Shown here one piece after another: positions 1 through 8,450 of a stretch of 36,407 nucleotides of DNA. The position numbers and the translations under genes are program-made. The stretch comes from an uncultured Oscillospiraceae bacterium (GTDB lineage Bacteria > Bacillota > Clostridia > Oscillospirales > Oscillospiraceae). The stretch covers positions 1 through 36,407 of the forward strand of contig CANPYX010000027.1 in the NCBI GenBank assembly GCA_947588955.1, written 5' to 3'. The notes under the pieces were generated by a model. That model saw nothing but the letters and a program-made list of their open reading frames with translations, did no database searches and was not told where the DNA came from. Within the stretch, counting starts at the first letter, position 1, and every line of letters begins with the position of its first letter.

Positions 1-25
1 GTACTACCATATTTGCCATTTTTAG

Positions 26-67
26 CCACCCATACGCACACTTACGCTGGGCGTGAGGTGGTTTTTT
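26..67 (+). terminator. Probable rho-independent terminator of an upstream plus-strand gene
   Basis: CCACC (26-30) pairs with GGTGG (57-61), partly extended inwards by ATACGC-like and GCGTG-like segments with mismatches, and six T follow (62-67). The gene it would serve lies outside the window. The stem is imperfect, so confidence is moderate. Confidence 0.4.
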
Positions 68-76
68 GACAAGCTG

Positions 77-109
77 AAATCCCGCCGGCAATATGCCGGC
101 GGGATTTTT
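77..109. terminator. Strong hairpin downstream of nifJ, likely bidirectional terminator
   Basis: A perfect 13-bp stem: AAATCCCGCCGGC (77-89) and its complement (95-107) around a 5-nt loop. The plus strand has a T run after it. On the minus strand, where nifJ ends at 143, only three T complete the stem before the sequence turns mixed. It probably separates nifJ from a plus-strand transcript entering from the left. Confidence 0.65.
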
Positions 110-142
110 AAAGCTATTTAAATGTGTAAGTCAGCCCGATCC

Positions 143-3100
143 TTACTCCTGAGAGTACATGGTCACCAGCCTGTTGAGGTGCTCCCAACGGTCCATGGCG
201 GCCTTCTCGTTCTTGGCGAAGAGCGTGGTGGCGCGCTCCGGGAAGGAGCGTGTCAGGGCGCTGTAACGGGCCTCGTTCATGAGGAACTCCTGATAGCCGC
301 CCGCGGGGGCCTTGGAATCCAGAACGAACTTCTTGCCGGCGGGAGCGTCGGGGTTGAAGCGGAACAGGTTCCAGTAGCCGCAGTCAACGGCCTTCTTCAT
401 TTCCTTCTGGCAGTTGACCATGCCGCCCTTGATGGAGTGCATCTCGCAGGGGGCGTAGCCGATGATGAGGGACGGTCCGTTGTACGCCTCGGCCTCGGTG
501 ATGGCCTTGATGGTCTGAGCGGGGTTGGCGCCCATGGCGACCTGAGCCACGTAGATGTAGCCGTAGGACATGGCGATCTCGGCAAGGCTCTTCTTCTTGA
601 TCTCCTTGCCCGCCGCGGCGAACTGAGCGACCTGACCGATGTTGGAGGCCTTGGACGCCTGACCGCCGGTGTTGGAATATACCTCGGTGTCGAAGACGAA
701 GATGTTCACGTTGTTGCCGGAGGCAAGTACGTGGTCCACGCCGCCGAAGCCGATGTCGTATGCCCAGCCGTCGCCGCCGAAGATCCAGACGGACTTCTTG
801 GAGAGGTACTCCTTCTGGGCAAGTATCTCCTTTGCCTTGTCGCAGCCGCAGGCGGTGAGGGCGGCGACCAGGGCGTCGGTGGCGGACTTGTTGGCCTCGC
901 CGTCGTCCATGGTCTCAAGCCACTTGGCGCCGGCCTCCTTCACGTCGGCGGGAGCGCCCTCGCTCTCCGCAAGCTCCTTCACCTTGGCGGCGAGGCGTGT
1001 GCGGATCGCGTTCTGACCAAGGAACATTCCCAGACCGTGCTCGGCGTTGTCCTCAAAGAGGGAGTTGGCCCACGCGGGACCGTGTCCGGCGGCGTTGACG
1101 GTGTAGGGGGAGGTGGCAGCCGGTCCGCCCCAGATGGAGGAGCAGCCCGTGGCGTTGGAGATGTACATCCTGTCGCCGAAGAGCTGTGTCACAAGGCGGG
1201 CATAGCTTGTCTCGGCGCAGCCGGCGCAGGAGCCGGAGAACTCAAGGAGCGGCTTGCGGAACTGGGAGCCCTTGACGGTGTTGTCCTCCATGCCGGGCTT
1301 CTCCGCGACCTTGGCGACGCAGTAGTTGAAAGTCTCCTGCTCAGGAAGCTCGCCCTCCTGGGGAACCATGGTGAGCGCTCCGGTGGGGCACTGCCCTATG
1401 CAGACGCCGCAGCCCATGCAGTCCAGAGGAGATACTGCCATTGTGTACTTGTAAACGCCCTTGCCCTTGCCGGCCTTGATGTCAACGGCGCGCATAGCGG
1501 CGGGAGCCGCGGCGACCTCCGCCTCGGTGAGAGCGTAGGGGCGAATGGTGGCGTGGGGGCAGACATAGGCGCAGTTGTTGCACTGGATGCACTTTGTCTC
1601 GTCCCAGTGGGGAACGGTGACGGCAACGCCGCGCTTCTCATATGCGGCAGCGCCCTGCTCAAACTGACCGTCCACATGGTCCATGAAGGCGGAAACGGGC
1701 AGGCTGTCGCCGTCCATGCGTCCCACGGGCTCCATGATGTTCTTGACCTGCTTGACAAGCTCCGGACGGCCCTCAAGCTCGACGGGCTCGTCGTTGTCAA
1801 CGGCGTTTGCCCAGTCGGCGGGAACGTCGATCTTCACGAAGGCGGTGGCGCCGGCGTCAATGGCCTTGTGGTTGTTCGCCACGATGTCCATGCCCTTCTT
1901 TGAGTAGGACTTGGTGGCGGCGTCCTTCATGTGCTGGATGGCCTCCTCCTGGGGCATGATCTTCGCCAGTGCGAAGAACGCGGACTGGAGGATGGTGTTG
2001 GTGCGCTTGCCCATGCCAACCTGAATGGCAAGGTCAATGGCGTTGATGGTGTATACCTGGATGTCGTTCTTGGCGATGTAGCGTTTGGAGGCGGCGTCCA
2101 GATGGTGGCTCAGCTCCTCAGGGGTCCACTGGCAGTTGATGAGGAAGGTTCCGCCGGGCTTCACGTCGCGGACGATGGGATAACGCTTGGTGATGTAGCT
2201 GGGGTTGTGGCACGCCACAAAGTCGGCCTTGTTTATGTAATAGGGGCTCTTTATGGGCTTGTCGCCGAACCTGAGGTGGGAGATGGTCACGCCGCCCGTC
2301 TTCTTGGAGTCGTACTGGAAGTACGCCTGGATGTACTTGTTGGTGTAGTCGCCGATGATCTTGGTGGAGTTCTTGTTGGCGCCCACGGTGCCGTCTCCGC
2401 CCAGGCCCCAGAACTTGCACTCGATGGTGCCGGGAGCGGCGGTGTTGGGAGCGGGCTTCTCCTCCAGGGACATGTTGGTGACGTCGTCCACAATGCCGAT
2501 GGTGAACTGGTGCTTGGGCTCGTCCTTGGCAAGCTCGTCATATACGGCGAACACGCTGGAGGGAGGAGTGTCCTTGGAGCCCAGGCCGTAGCGTCCGCCG
2601 ATGACGGTGATGTCGTTCCTGCCAGCGGCGGCAAGGGCGGAGACAACGTCCAGATAAAGGGGCTCGCCCAGGGAGCCGGGCTCCTTGGTGCGGTCCAGAA
2701 CGGCAAGCTTCCGGCAGGTCGCGGGTATGGCGGCAAGGAACCTGTCGGCGGCGAAGGGCCTGTAAAGGCGGACCTTGATGATACCGACCTTCTGGCCGTT
2801 TGCGTTCATGTAGTCGATGACCTCGTCGGTCACGTCGCAGATGGAGCCCATGGCGACGATGACCCGGTCGGCGTCGGGAGCGCCGTAGTAGTTGAAGAGC
2901 TTGTAGTCAGTGCCGAGCTTGGCGTTGACCTTGTCCATGTACTCCTCGACCACGGCGGGGAGCGCCTCGTAATACTTGTTGCAGGCCTCACGGTGCTGGA
3001 AGAAGATGTCCCCGTTCTCGTGGGAGCCGCGCATGTTGGGATGCTCAGGGTTGAGGGCGTGAGCGCGGAACGCCTCAACGGCGTCCATATCCACCATTTC

Positions 3101-3676
3101 CTTCAGGTCCTCGTAGTCCCAAACGGCGATCTTCTGAATCTCGTGGGAGGTGCGGAAGCCGTCAAAGAAGTTGATGAAGGGGACGCGGCCCTTGATGGCG
3201 GAAAGGTGCGCCACGGGAGCCAGGTCCATGACCTCCTGGACGGAGCCCTCGGCGAGCATGGCAAAGCCGGTCTGACGGCACGCCATGACGTCGGAGTGGT
3301 CGCCGAAGATGTTGAGGGCGTGGGACGCCACGGTGCGGGCGGAAACATGGAAGACGCAGGGGAGCAGCTCACCGGCGATCTTGTACATGTTGGGGATCAT
3401 CAGAAGGAGGCCCTGGGAAGCGGTGTAGGTGGTGGTAAGGGCGCCGGCCGCCAATGAGCCGTGGACCGTACCGGACGCGCCCGCCTCGGACTGCATCTCC
3501 ACTACCTTAACGGTAGTCCCGAAAATGTTCTTCTGTCCCGCGGCAGCCCACTGATCGACGTAGTCTGCCATGGGGCTGGACGGCGTGATGGGATAGATAC
3601 CCGCAACCTCGGTGAAGGCGTAGGACACCCACGCCGCCGCGTTGTTGCCGTCCATGGACTTGAATTTTCTCGCCAT
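143..3676 (-). CDS. nifJ: Pyruvate:ferredoxin (flavodoxin) oxidoreductase, single-chain
   Basis: Cytoplasmic enzyme that oxidatively decarboxylates pyruvate to acetyl-CoA and CO2 and passes electrons to ferredoxin or flavodoxin; the central pyruvate step of strict anaerobes. At 1177 aa it has the full length of the fused homodimeric type. Seen: the N-terminal YPITPSSPMADYVDQW motif; two ferredoxin-type [4Fe-4S] motifs, CIQCNNCAYVCP (near residue 700) and CMGCGVCIGQCP (near 750); then the CAGCAE cysteines (near 817) for the third cluster, beside the C-terminal thiamine-diphosphate domain with GCSSIWGG and GGDGWAYDIG. The start has AAGGAG just upstream. It is transcribed alone, from its own promoter to a strong hairpin. 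No anomaly seen. Confidence 0.97.
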   Translation of the reverse strand: MARKFKSMDGNNAAAWVSYAFTEVAGIYPITPSSPMADYVDQWAAAGQKNIFGTTVKVVEMQSEAGASGTVHGSLAAGALTTTYTASQGLLLMIPNMYKIAGELLPCVFHVSARTVASHALNIFGDHSDVMACRQTGFAMLAEGSVQEVMDLAPVAHLSAIKGRVPFINFFDGFRTSHEIQKIAVWDYEDLKEMVDMDAVEAFRAHALNPEHPNMRGSHENGDIFFQHREACNKYYEALPAVVEEYMDKVNAKLGTDYKLFNYYGAPDADRVIVAMGSICDVTDEVIDYMNANGQKVGIIKVRLYRPFAADRFLAAIPATCRKLAVLDRTKEPGSLGEPLYLDVVSALAAAGRNDITVIGGRYGLGSKDTPPSSVFAVYDELAKDEPKHQFTIGIVDDVTNMSLEEKPAPNTAAPGTIECKFWGLGGDGTVGANKNSTKIIGDYTNKYIQAYFQYDSKKTGGVTISHLRFGDKPIKSPYYINKADFVACHNPSYITKRYPIVRDVKPGGTFLINCQWTPEELSHHLDAASKRYIAKNDIQVYTINAIDLAIQVGMGKRTNTILQSAFFALAKIMPQEEAIQHMKDAATKSYSKKGMDIVANNHKAIDAGATAFVKIDVPADWANAVDNDEPVELEGRPELVKQVKNIMEPVGRMDGDSLPVSAFMDHVDGQFEQGAAAYEKRGVAVTVPHWDETKCIQCNNCAYVCPHATIRPYALTEAEVAAAPAAMRAVDIKAGKGKGVYKYTMAVSPLDCMGCGVCIGQCPTGALTMVPQEGELPEQETFNYCVAKVAEKPGMEDNTVKGSQFRKPLLEFSGSCAGCAETSYARLVTQLFGDRMYISNATGCSSIWGGPAATSPYTVNAAGHGPAWANSLFEDNAEHGLGMFLGQNAIRTRLAAKVKELAESEGAPADVKEAGAKWLETMDDGEANKSATDALVAALTACGCDKAKEILAQKEYLSKKSVWIFGGDGWAYDIGFGGVDHVLASGNNVNIFVFDTEVYSNTGGQASKASNIGQVAQFAAAGKEIKKKSLAEIAMSYGYIYVAQVAMGANPAQTIKAITEAEAYNGPSLIIGYAPCEMHSIKGGMVNCQKEMKKAVDCGYWNLFRFNPDAPAGKKFVLDSKAPAGGYQEFLMNEARYSALTRSFPERATTLFAKNEKAAMDRWEHLNRLVTMYSQE

Positions 3677-3786
3677 GTTCTTCTCTCCTTATAAAATAAA
3701 TTTTATAAAACAGCATATCTCCCCTTATCGGGGGCAGGTCGGAAGGCCGCGCCGTGATACGCGCTCCTCACACCCGTACTTTGTGA

Positions 3787-3815
3787 ATTTTATCACGTTT
3801 ACTCTTCAATGTAAA
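3787..3815 (-). promoter_or_regulatory. Sigma-A type promoter of nifJ
   Basis: Read on the minus strand: -35 TTTACA (3815-3810), 17-nt spacer, -10 TAAAAT (3792-3787). Transcription would start near 3780, giving a leader of about 100 nt that contains a small CCCC/GGGG hairpin near 3721-3735. Confidence 0.65.
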
Positions 3816-3861
3816 TAGAAATTTGAGCTTTAAAAGAGCAATTTTAGGACATCTCACATAA

Positions 3862-4860
3862 TCACGGTACCGGTGTGCTCCTTTGCCCGTTCATATAGTC
3901 CAGTATGCTCCTGTACGCGCTCTCCGTCTCCTCCACCGGGCAGGGCTGCCAGTTGTTGAGGCTGCCGGTGTAGACGTAGCAGGGTATCACCCTGTCCTCA
4001 AACTCTATCCCTTCCTCCGTAAGCCTTATAGTGCACCTGTATATGGCTGTGTACGGCGAGGGCTTCACGTTCCCCCCGAAGCAGAAGTTCCCCAGGCAGT
4101 ATACTATCGTCGCGCCGTTGTACCTCTCGATGGGCTGTAAAAGGTGGGCGTGGTTGCCCACGATGAGGTCCGCTCCCCTGTCGATGAGCTCGTGGAACAC
4201 GTTGGTCCTCCAGGGCTCCACGTAGTATACCCCCTCCATGCCGCCGTGGGGGTAGAGCACCTGGTAGTCGGAATTTTCCACCATCTCGTCCAATATGGGA
4301 AAAAGCGCCCTGCCCTCCTCGGTGTTCCATATCTGGCAGGCGAGAATGGCGACGGTGACGCCGTTTTTCGTTATGTACACGGGCTTGTCCTGCTCCCCGA
4401 CAGTGAGGCTTTCCGCCTCCAGCGCGGCGATCGTGTCCTCCTGCCCCTGGGCCCCATAGTCGTTCATGTGGTTGTTGGCAAAGCACGCCACCTCCACGGA
4501 GGAGGATGAGAATATTTTTGCGTTGGAGGCCGGTCCCCGGAACCAGAAATGGTTTCCGGGGTCTGTTTTTACCCGCTCCGTGAGCTCGCTGTCCGTGAGG
4601 ACGGTCTCGCAGTTTACAACGGTTATGTCGTCCTCCTCAAATATGGGCGCAACCTTTTCCAAAAAGTATGTGGGCTCGTGGTTTGTGGTGTACCAGTTGA
4701 GACTGCCGTGCTTGAAGGAGCCCTTCATGGTGGATATGGTGCAGTCGCCCACAAATGTCATGTCCACGGTCCCCAGCTCCTCGCCCTTCAGGGCGATGTC
4801 CGGCATCAGGGATAACCGCATGAACATGAGCAGCGCCAGCAAAACCGATAAAAGCTTCAT
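3862..4860 (-). CDS. CapA-like exported metallophosphatase-fold protein, second tandem copy
   Basis: Resembles the CapA/PgsA family (PGA_cap), a calcineurin-like metallophosphoesterase fold linked to poly-gamma-glutamate capsule synthesis; substrate here unknown. 332 aa. A hydrophobic N-terminus (residues 1-20) suggests a signal peptide or anchor, so it should act outside the membrane. Family motifs in order: FVGDC (36-40), NCE (83-85), FANNH (127-131), YPHGG (203-207), GNHAH (235-239), LGNF (256-259). I chose the ATG at 4860, which has GGGAGG seven bases upstream, over the in-frame GTG at 4875. The preceding gene is a close paralogue of the same length (about 70 percent identical by eye), 18 bp upstream, so this is a tandem duplication in one operon. 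No capB, capC or other capsule genes are nearby. Confidence 0.85.
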   Translation of the reverse strand: MKLLSVLLALLMFMRLSLMPDIALKGEELGTVDMTFVGDCTISTMKGSFKHGSLNWYTTNHEPTYFLEKVAPIFEEDDITVVNCETVLTDSELTERVKTDPGNHFWFRGPASNAKIFSSSSVEVACFANNHMNDYGAQGQEDTIAALEAESLTVGEQDKPVYITKNGVTVAILACQIWNTEEGRALFPILDEMVENSDYQVLYPHGGMEGVYYVEPWRTNVFHELIDRGADLIVGNHAHLLQPIERYNGATIVYCLGNFCFGGNVKPSPYTAIYRCTIRLTEEGIEFEDRVIPCYVYTGSLNNWQPCPVEETESAYRSILDYMNGQRSTPVP

Positions 4861-4878
4861 GACCGTCCCTCCCACATA

Positions 4879-5877
4879 TCACTCCGGCGTCTCGGCGTCG
4901 CCGTTCATGTAGTCCAATATCCTCTGGTAAACCGGGTCTGACTCCTCCACCGGGCAGGGCTGCCAGTTGTTGGAGCTGCCGGTGTAGACGTAGCAGGGTA
5001 TCACACTGTCCTCAAAGGAGATCTCCCCGCCCTCCCCCAATTCAATCGTGCACTGGTATATGGCGGTGCGGTTCTGTGGCCTCACGTTCCCGCCGAAGCA
5101 GAAATTGCCAAGACCGTAAACTATCGTCCCGTTTTTGTACCTCTCAATAGGCTGGAGCCTGTGGGCGTGGGTCCCCACTATCAGGTCCGCCCCTCTGTCG
5201 ATGAGGTTGTGGAAGGCGGCGGTGCGCCACTCGTCGATATAGTAGACGTTCTCCGTGCCGCCGTGGGGGTAGATCACCTGGTAGTCGGAGTTCTCCGTCA
5301 TCTCCTCCAGCGCCTTGTATATCGTCCTCTCCGCCCCGCCGTACCAAAGCTGGCAGGCGAGTATGCCCACTGTTATGCCGTTTTTCGTCACGTACACCGG
5401 CACCCCGTCCTTTGCGACGGTTATCCCCTCCGCCTCCAGCGCGTCAATGGTGTCGGAAACGCCGTCCTTTCCGTAGTCGTTCATGTGGTTGTTGGCAAAG
5501 CCCGCCACCTCCACGGACGAAGATGAAAATATCTTGGCGTTGGAGGCGGGTCCCGTGAACCAGTATGCCGTGCCCGTGCCCTTGTCGCGCTTTGGAAGCT
5601 TCCTGTCGGAGAGCACCGTCTCGCAGTTGACCACGGTTATATCGTCGTCCTCAAATATGGGCGCAACCTTCTCCAAAAAGTATGTGGGCTCGTGGTTTGT
5701 GGTGTACCAGTTGAAGCTCCCCTGCTTGAAGGAGCCCTCCATGGTGGATATGGTGCAGTCGCCCACAAATGTCATCGTGACGCCCGGCTTCTCCGGCAGC
5801 GTGATAAGCGGTCCCGGCATGAGCCTGAGGCACAGCAATACAGCGAGAATAAACCTTATAAAGCTCGTCTCTCTCAC
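4879..5877 (-). CDS. CapA-like exported metallophosphatase-fold protein, first tandem copy
   Basis: Paralogue of the downstream gene with the same motif order: FVGDC, NCE, FANNH, YPHGG, GTHAH and LGNF. The reading frame is open to 6027, but the promoter at 5898-5926 lies inside that longer version. The GTG at 5877 is the first start codon after it and gives 332 aa, exactly the paralogue's length, with the N-termini aligning at a shared LMP. The new N-terminus (residues 6-22) is hydrophobic, as expected for export. The leader would be only about 13 nt with a weak ribosome binding site. Function is inferred from fold: hydrolysis of a phosphoester or a role in polyglutamate or envelope metabolism; a strict capsule role is unproven. 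Confidence 0.82.
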   Translation of the reverse strand: MRETSFIRFILAVLLCLRLMPGPLITLPEKPGVTMTFVGDCTISTMEGSFKQGSFNWYTTNHEPTYFLEKVAPIFEDDDITVVNCETVLSDRKLPKRDKGTGTAYWFTGPASNAKIFSSSSVEVAGFANNHMNDYGKDGVSDTIDALEAEGITVAKDGVPVYVTKNGITVGILACQLWYGGAERTIYKALEEMTENSDYQVIYPHGGTENVYYIDEWRTAAFHNLIDRGADLIVGTHAHRLQPIERYKNGTIVYGLGNFCFGGNVRPQNRTAIYQCTIELGEGGEISFEDSVIPCYVYTGSSNNWQPCPVEESDPVYQRILDYMNGDAETPE

Positions 5878-5897
5878 CTCTCGGTTTATTTTTTCCC

Positions 5898-5926
5898 ATT
5901 GTACCAAACTTCCCATTCCAAAACAA
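5898..5926 (-). promoter_or_regulatory. Promoter of the capA-like pair
   Basis: On the minus strand: -35 TTGTTT (5926-5921), 17-nt spacer, -10 TACAAT (5903-5898). It is divergent from the promoter at 5957-5985, and it forces the start of the first capA-like gene downstream of about 5890. Confidence 0.65.
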
Positions 5927-5956
5927 GACCGTCGTGAAAAATGTCGTAAAAAAAGA

Positions 5957-5985
5957 ATGACAACCGGAAGCGTATGGTGTATAAT
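5957..5985 (+). promoter_or_regulatory. Promoter of the FNT-yifB operon with a palindrome over the -10 box
   Basis: -35 ATGACA (5957-5962), 17-nt spacer, -10 TATAAT (5980-5985). The -10 lies inside the perfect odd palindrome GGTGTATAATACACC (5976-5990), and CCTGTAAAA / CCTGTATTT form a direct repeat just downstream (5989-6006). The palindrome could be an operator; that part is inference. Confidence 0.65.
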
Positions 5986-6019
5986 ACACCTGTAAAACCT
6001 GTATTTTGGGGGTGCCGGT

Positions 6020-6784
6020 ATGTTCAAGCACGATTATGACACGGTAAGCGCCACGGCTGTAAAGAAGCTGGGCTTTATGCGCCGTTCGCCGCTGGGATAT
6101 TTCGCGGCGGCGGTGCTTGCGGGTATGTTCGTGGCCTTCGGCGGGTTCGTCTCCGCCACGGTGGGCGGTCTTCTCACCCCGTCGGGGAGCCCGTACACAA
6201 AGCTTGTGGCGGCGTTCTCCTTCGCCAGCGCCCTGAGCCTTGTGATAATGGCGGGCTCCGAGCTTTTCACCGGCAACAACATGGTCATGGCGGCCGGGGT
6301 CCTGACGAAAAAGGTCAAGACAGTGGACGCTTTAAAGCTCTGGCTCTTCTGCTGGCTGGGCAACTACGCCGGCTCCTGGCTGGCGGCGGGTCTATACAAG
6401 CTCACCGGCCTTGCCTCCGGCGCCACAGCCGCCTACATAGCCTCCTCCGCCGCCGCGAAGCTCTCCCTCTCCATTCCCCAGATGCTCGTCCGGGGCGTGC
6501 TGTGCAATATGCTGGTGTGCCTCGCGGTGTGGTGCGGGCTCAAAATGAAAAGCGAGTCCGGGAAGCTCATAATGGTATTCTGGTGCATTTTCGTCTTCAT
6601 GGTCTGCGGCTTTGAGCACTCCGTCGCCAATATGTCGCTCATCGCCGTGGCGCTGATGAACGGGCAGGCGCGGTTCTGGCCCTATGTGCTCAATATCGGC
6701 ACGGTCACCCTGGGCAACATCATCGGCGGCGTGCTGCTGGTGGCTCTCCCCTACTGGCTTTGCTCCCGGAAGGAGGCGGATTGA
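6020..6784 (+). CDS. Formate/nitrite transporter (FNT) family channel
   Basis: Integral membrane channel of the FNT family (FocA, NirC, HSC), which moves small monovalent anions such as formate, nitrite or hydrosulfide. 254 aa with about six hydrophobic segments. Family signatures: ELFTGNN (81-87) and GFEHSVANM (197-205), the latter with the conserved pore histidine at about 200, plus GNIIGG (232-237). The substrate cannot be told from sequence alone. Formate is a guess from the anaerobic setting; no pyruvate formate-lyase gene is adjacent to support it. ATG at 6020 follows a GGGGGTG-type ribosome binding site. The stop codon overlaps the yifB start by one base, so the two are translationally coupled. 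Confidence 0.9.
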   Translation: MFKHDYDTVSATAVKKLGFMRRSPLGYFAAAVLAGMFVAFGGFVSATVGGLLTPSGSPYTKLVAAFSFASALSLVIMAGSELFTGNNMVMAAGVLTKKVKTVDALKLWLFCWLGNYAGSWLAAGLYKLTGLASGATAAYIASSAAAKLSLSIPQMLVRGVLCNMLVCLAVWCGLKMKSESGKLIMVFWCIFVFMVCGFEHSVANMSLIAVALMNGQARFWPYVLNIGTVTLGNIIGGVLLVALPYWLCSRKEAD

Positions 6785-8301
6785 TGGTACACTCCGTCCG
6801 CTCCTTCGGAATAGCCGGGATCGCCGGCTTTGACGTCTCGGTTGAGTGCGCCATATCCCAGGGGCTCGCCAAATTTGACATCGCCGGTCTCCCCGACGCC
6901 GCCGTGAAGGAGTCCCGCGAGCGTGTGCCCTCGGCGGTAAAAAGCTGCGGGTACAAGTTCCCCGGCACACACGTCACCGTGAACCTCGCTCCGGCGGACA
7001 CGAAAAAATCGGGCTCCATGTACGACGTCCCCATAATGCTCAGCGTCCTGGTGACCTCCGGCGCCATAAATCCCATACCGCCCACAATGGCATTTGTGGG
7101 CGAGCTGGCGCTCAGCGGTGAACTGCGCCCCGTTCCGGGCGTTTTGAGCATGGCGATGCGCGCCGCCAGGTGCGGCGTCAAGGAGCTTTATGTCCCCGCC
7201 GGCAACGCAGACGAGGCGTCCTTCGCCGGCGGCGTCACGGTATACCCGGTAAACCACGTGCTGGAGCTCATCGACCACCTGGAGGGAAAGCGCCCCATAG
7301 CCCCGGCAATGAAGCCGCAGGCGGCTCCGAGACCCGATTACGGCGTGGATTTTTCCCAGGTGAAGGGTCAGGAGAACGTAAAACGCGCCCTTGAGGTGGC
7401 GGCCGCCGGCTCTCACAACATACTTCTCATAGGACCTCCCGGCGCGGGAAAATCAATGCTCGCCAAACGCCTCCCCACCATACTGCCGGATATGTCCCGG
7501 CAGGAGATGCTGGAGACCACGGCGATATACTCAGTCGCCGGAAAGACCGTGGGCGGCGCGCACATAATGACCGAGCGCCCCTTCCGCTCGCCCCACCACA
7601 CCATGTCCCACGCGGCGATGGCGGGCGGCGCGCAGCTCCAGCCGGGTGAAATATCCCTCGCCCACAACGGCATACTGTTTTTGGACGAGCTCCCGGAGTT
7701 CCACCGGGACGTGATAGAGGCGCTGCGCCAGCCCATCGAGGACGGAAAGGTGACCATCTCCCGCTCCGCCGGCACAGCCTCCTACCCCAGCCGATTCATG
7801 CTCGTATGCGCCATGAACCCCTGCAAATGCGGCTGGTTCGGGCACCCCTCCGGCAGGTGCACCTGCTCCAGGGCAAGCGTGGAGGCATACAGGGCAAAGG
7901 TGTCCGGCCCTCTGCTGGACAGGATAGATATGCACATCGAGGTCCCGACCCTGGAGTTTGACGAGCTGCGCGAGCGCGCCCCCGCCGAGTCCTCCGCCGC
8001 CATAAGGGAGCGGGTAAACGCCGCCAGGGAGATACAGCGCGAACGCTTCAAGCGCCGAAGCGTCTCCTGCAACGCCCAGATGGGCCCCGATGACCTGCGG
8101 GACTGCTGCGCCCTGGACGGGGCCGGCGAGGCCCTGATGCGGTCCGCCTTTGAGCGGCTTGGGCTGACAGCCCGAAGCCACGACAGGATACTGAGGGTCG
8201 CCCGTACCATAGCGGACCTTGCCGGGAGCGAAGATATCCAGCCGGCTCATCTGGCGGAGGCGATACAATATAGGGCGTATGATTTTCAGGTGCAACAGTA
8301 A
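6784..8301 (+). CDS. YifB/ComM family Mg-chelatase-like AAA+ ATPase
   Basis: 505 aa, the usual length. Homologues (ComM) are helicase-like ATPases that promote branch migration when DNA is taken up or recombined; older annotations call them magnesium chelatase-related. Seen: an N-terminal Lon-like ChlI domain (1-165), Walker A GPPGAGKS (217-224), Walker B ILFLDE (297-302), a cysteine group at 347, 349, 359 and 361 in the conserved AMNPC region, and a C-terminal Mg_chelatase_C helical domain. Start chosen at 6784: AGGAGG is well placed before it and the ATG overlaps the preceding stop (TGATG). A DNA-uptake role is family knowledge. The link with cinA 3 kb downstream is suggestive only. Confidence 0.92.
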   Translation: MVHSVRSFGIAGIAGFDVSVECAISQGLAKFDIAGLPDAAVKESRERVPSAVKSCGYKFPGTHVTVNLAPADTKKSGSMYDVPIMLSVLVTSGAINPIPPTMAFVGELALSGELRPVPGVLSMAMRAARCGVKELYVPAGNADEASFAGGVTVYPVNHVLELIDHLEGKRPIAPAMKPQAAPRPDYGVDFSQVKGQENVKRALEVAAAGSHNILLIGPPGAGKSMLAKRLPTILPDMSRQEMLETTAIYSVAGKTVGGAHIMTERPFRSPHHTMSHAAMAGGAQLQPGEISLAHNGILFLDELPEFHRDVIEALRQPIEDGKVTISRSAGTASYPSRFMLVCAMNPCKCGWFGHPSGRCTCSRASVEAYRAKVSGPLLDRIDMHIEVPTLEFDELRERAPAESSAAIRERVNAAREIQRERFKRRSVSCNAQMGPDDLRDCCALDGAGEALMRSAFERLGLTARSHDRILRVARTIADLAGSEDIQPAHLAEAIQYRAYDFQVQQ

Positions 8302-8306
8302 TACGG

Positions 8307-8341
8307 TTATAAAATAAAGCAGATTATGCTTTGATTTATAA
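8307..8341. repeat. Imperfect AT-rich hairpin after yifB, possible terminator
   Basis: TTATAAAATAAAGCA (8307-8321) is nearly complementary to TGCTTTGATTTATAA (8327-8341) around a five-base loop. It lies 5 bp after the yifB stop. There is no GC-rich stem, so termination is uncertain; the region to 8400 is otherwise plain AT-rich sequence. Confidence 0.35.
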
Positions 8342-8450
8342 GTGCATTATACCACAATTTTTGAAAATGTCAAGCAAAAATAATTAAAAATACTTCGTCA
8401 ATTTCAACAAATTTTTAGGCTCCGAAGCCGCGGGGCTTTTGTAAAGGATT

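Noticed and set aside
122-3457. Long plus-strand open frames (593 and 508 codons) opposite nifJ
   Set aside because: They are antisense shadows of a GC-rich gene: low-complexity Gly/Val/Leu/His-rich translations, no ribosome site, no recognisable domain.
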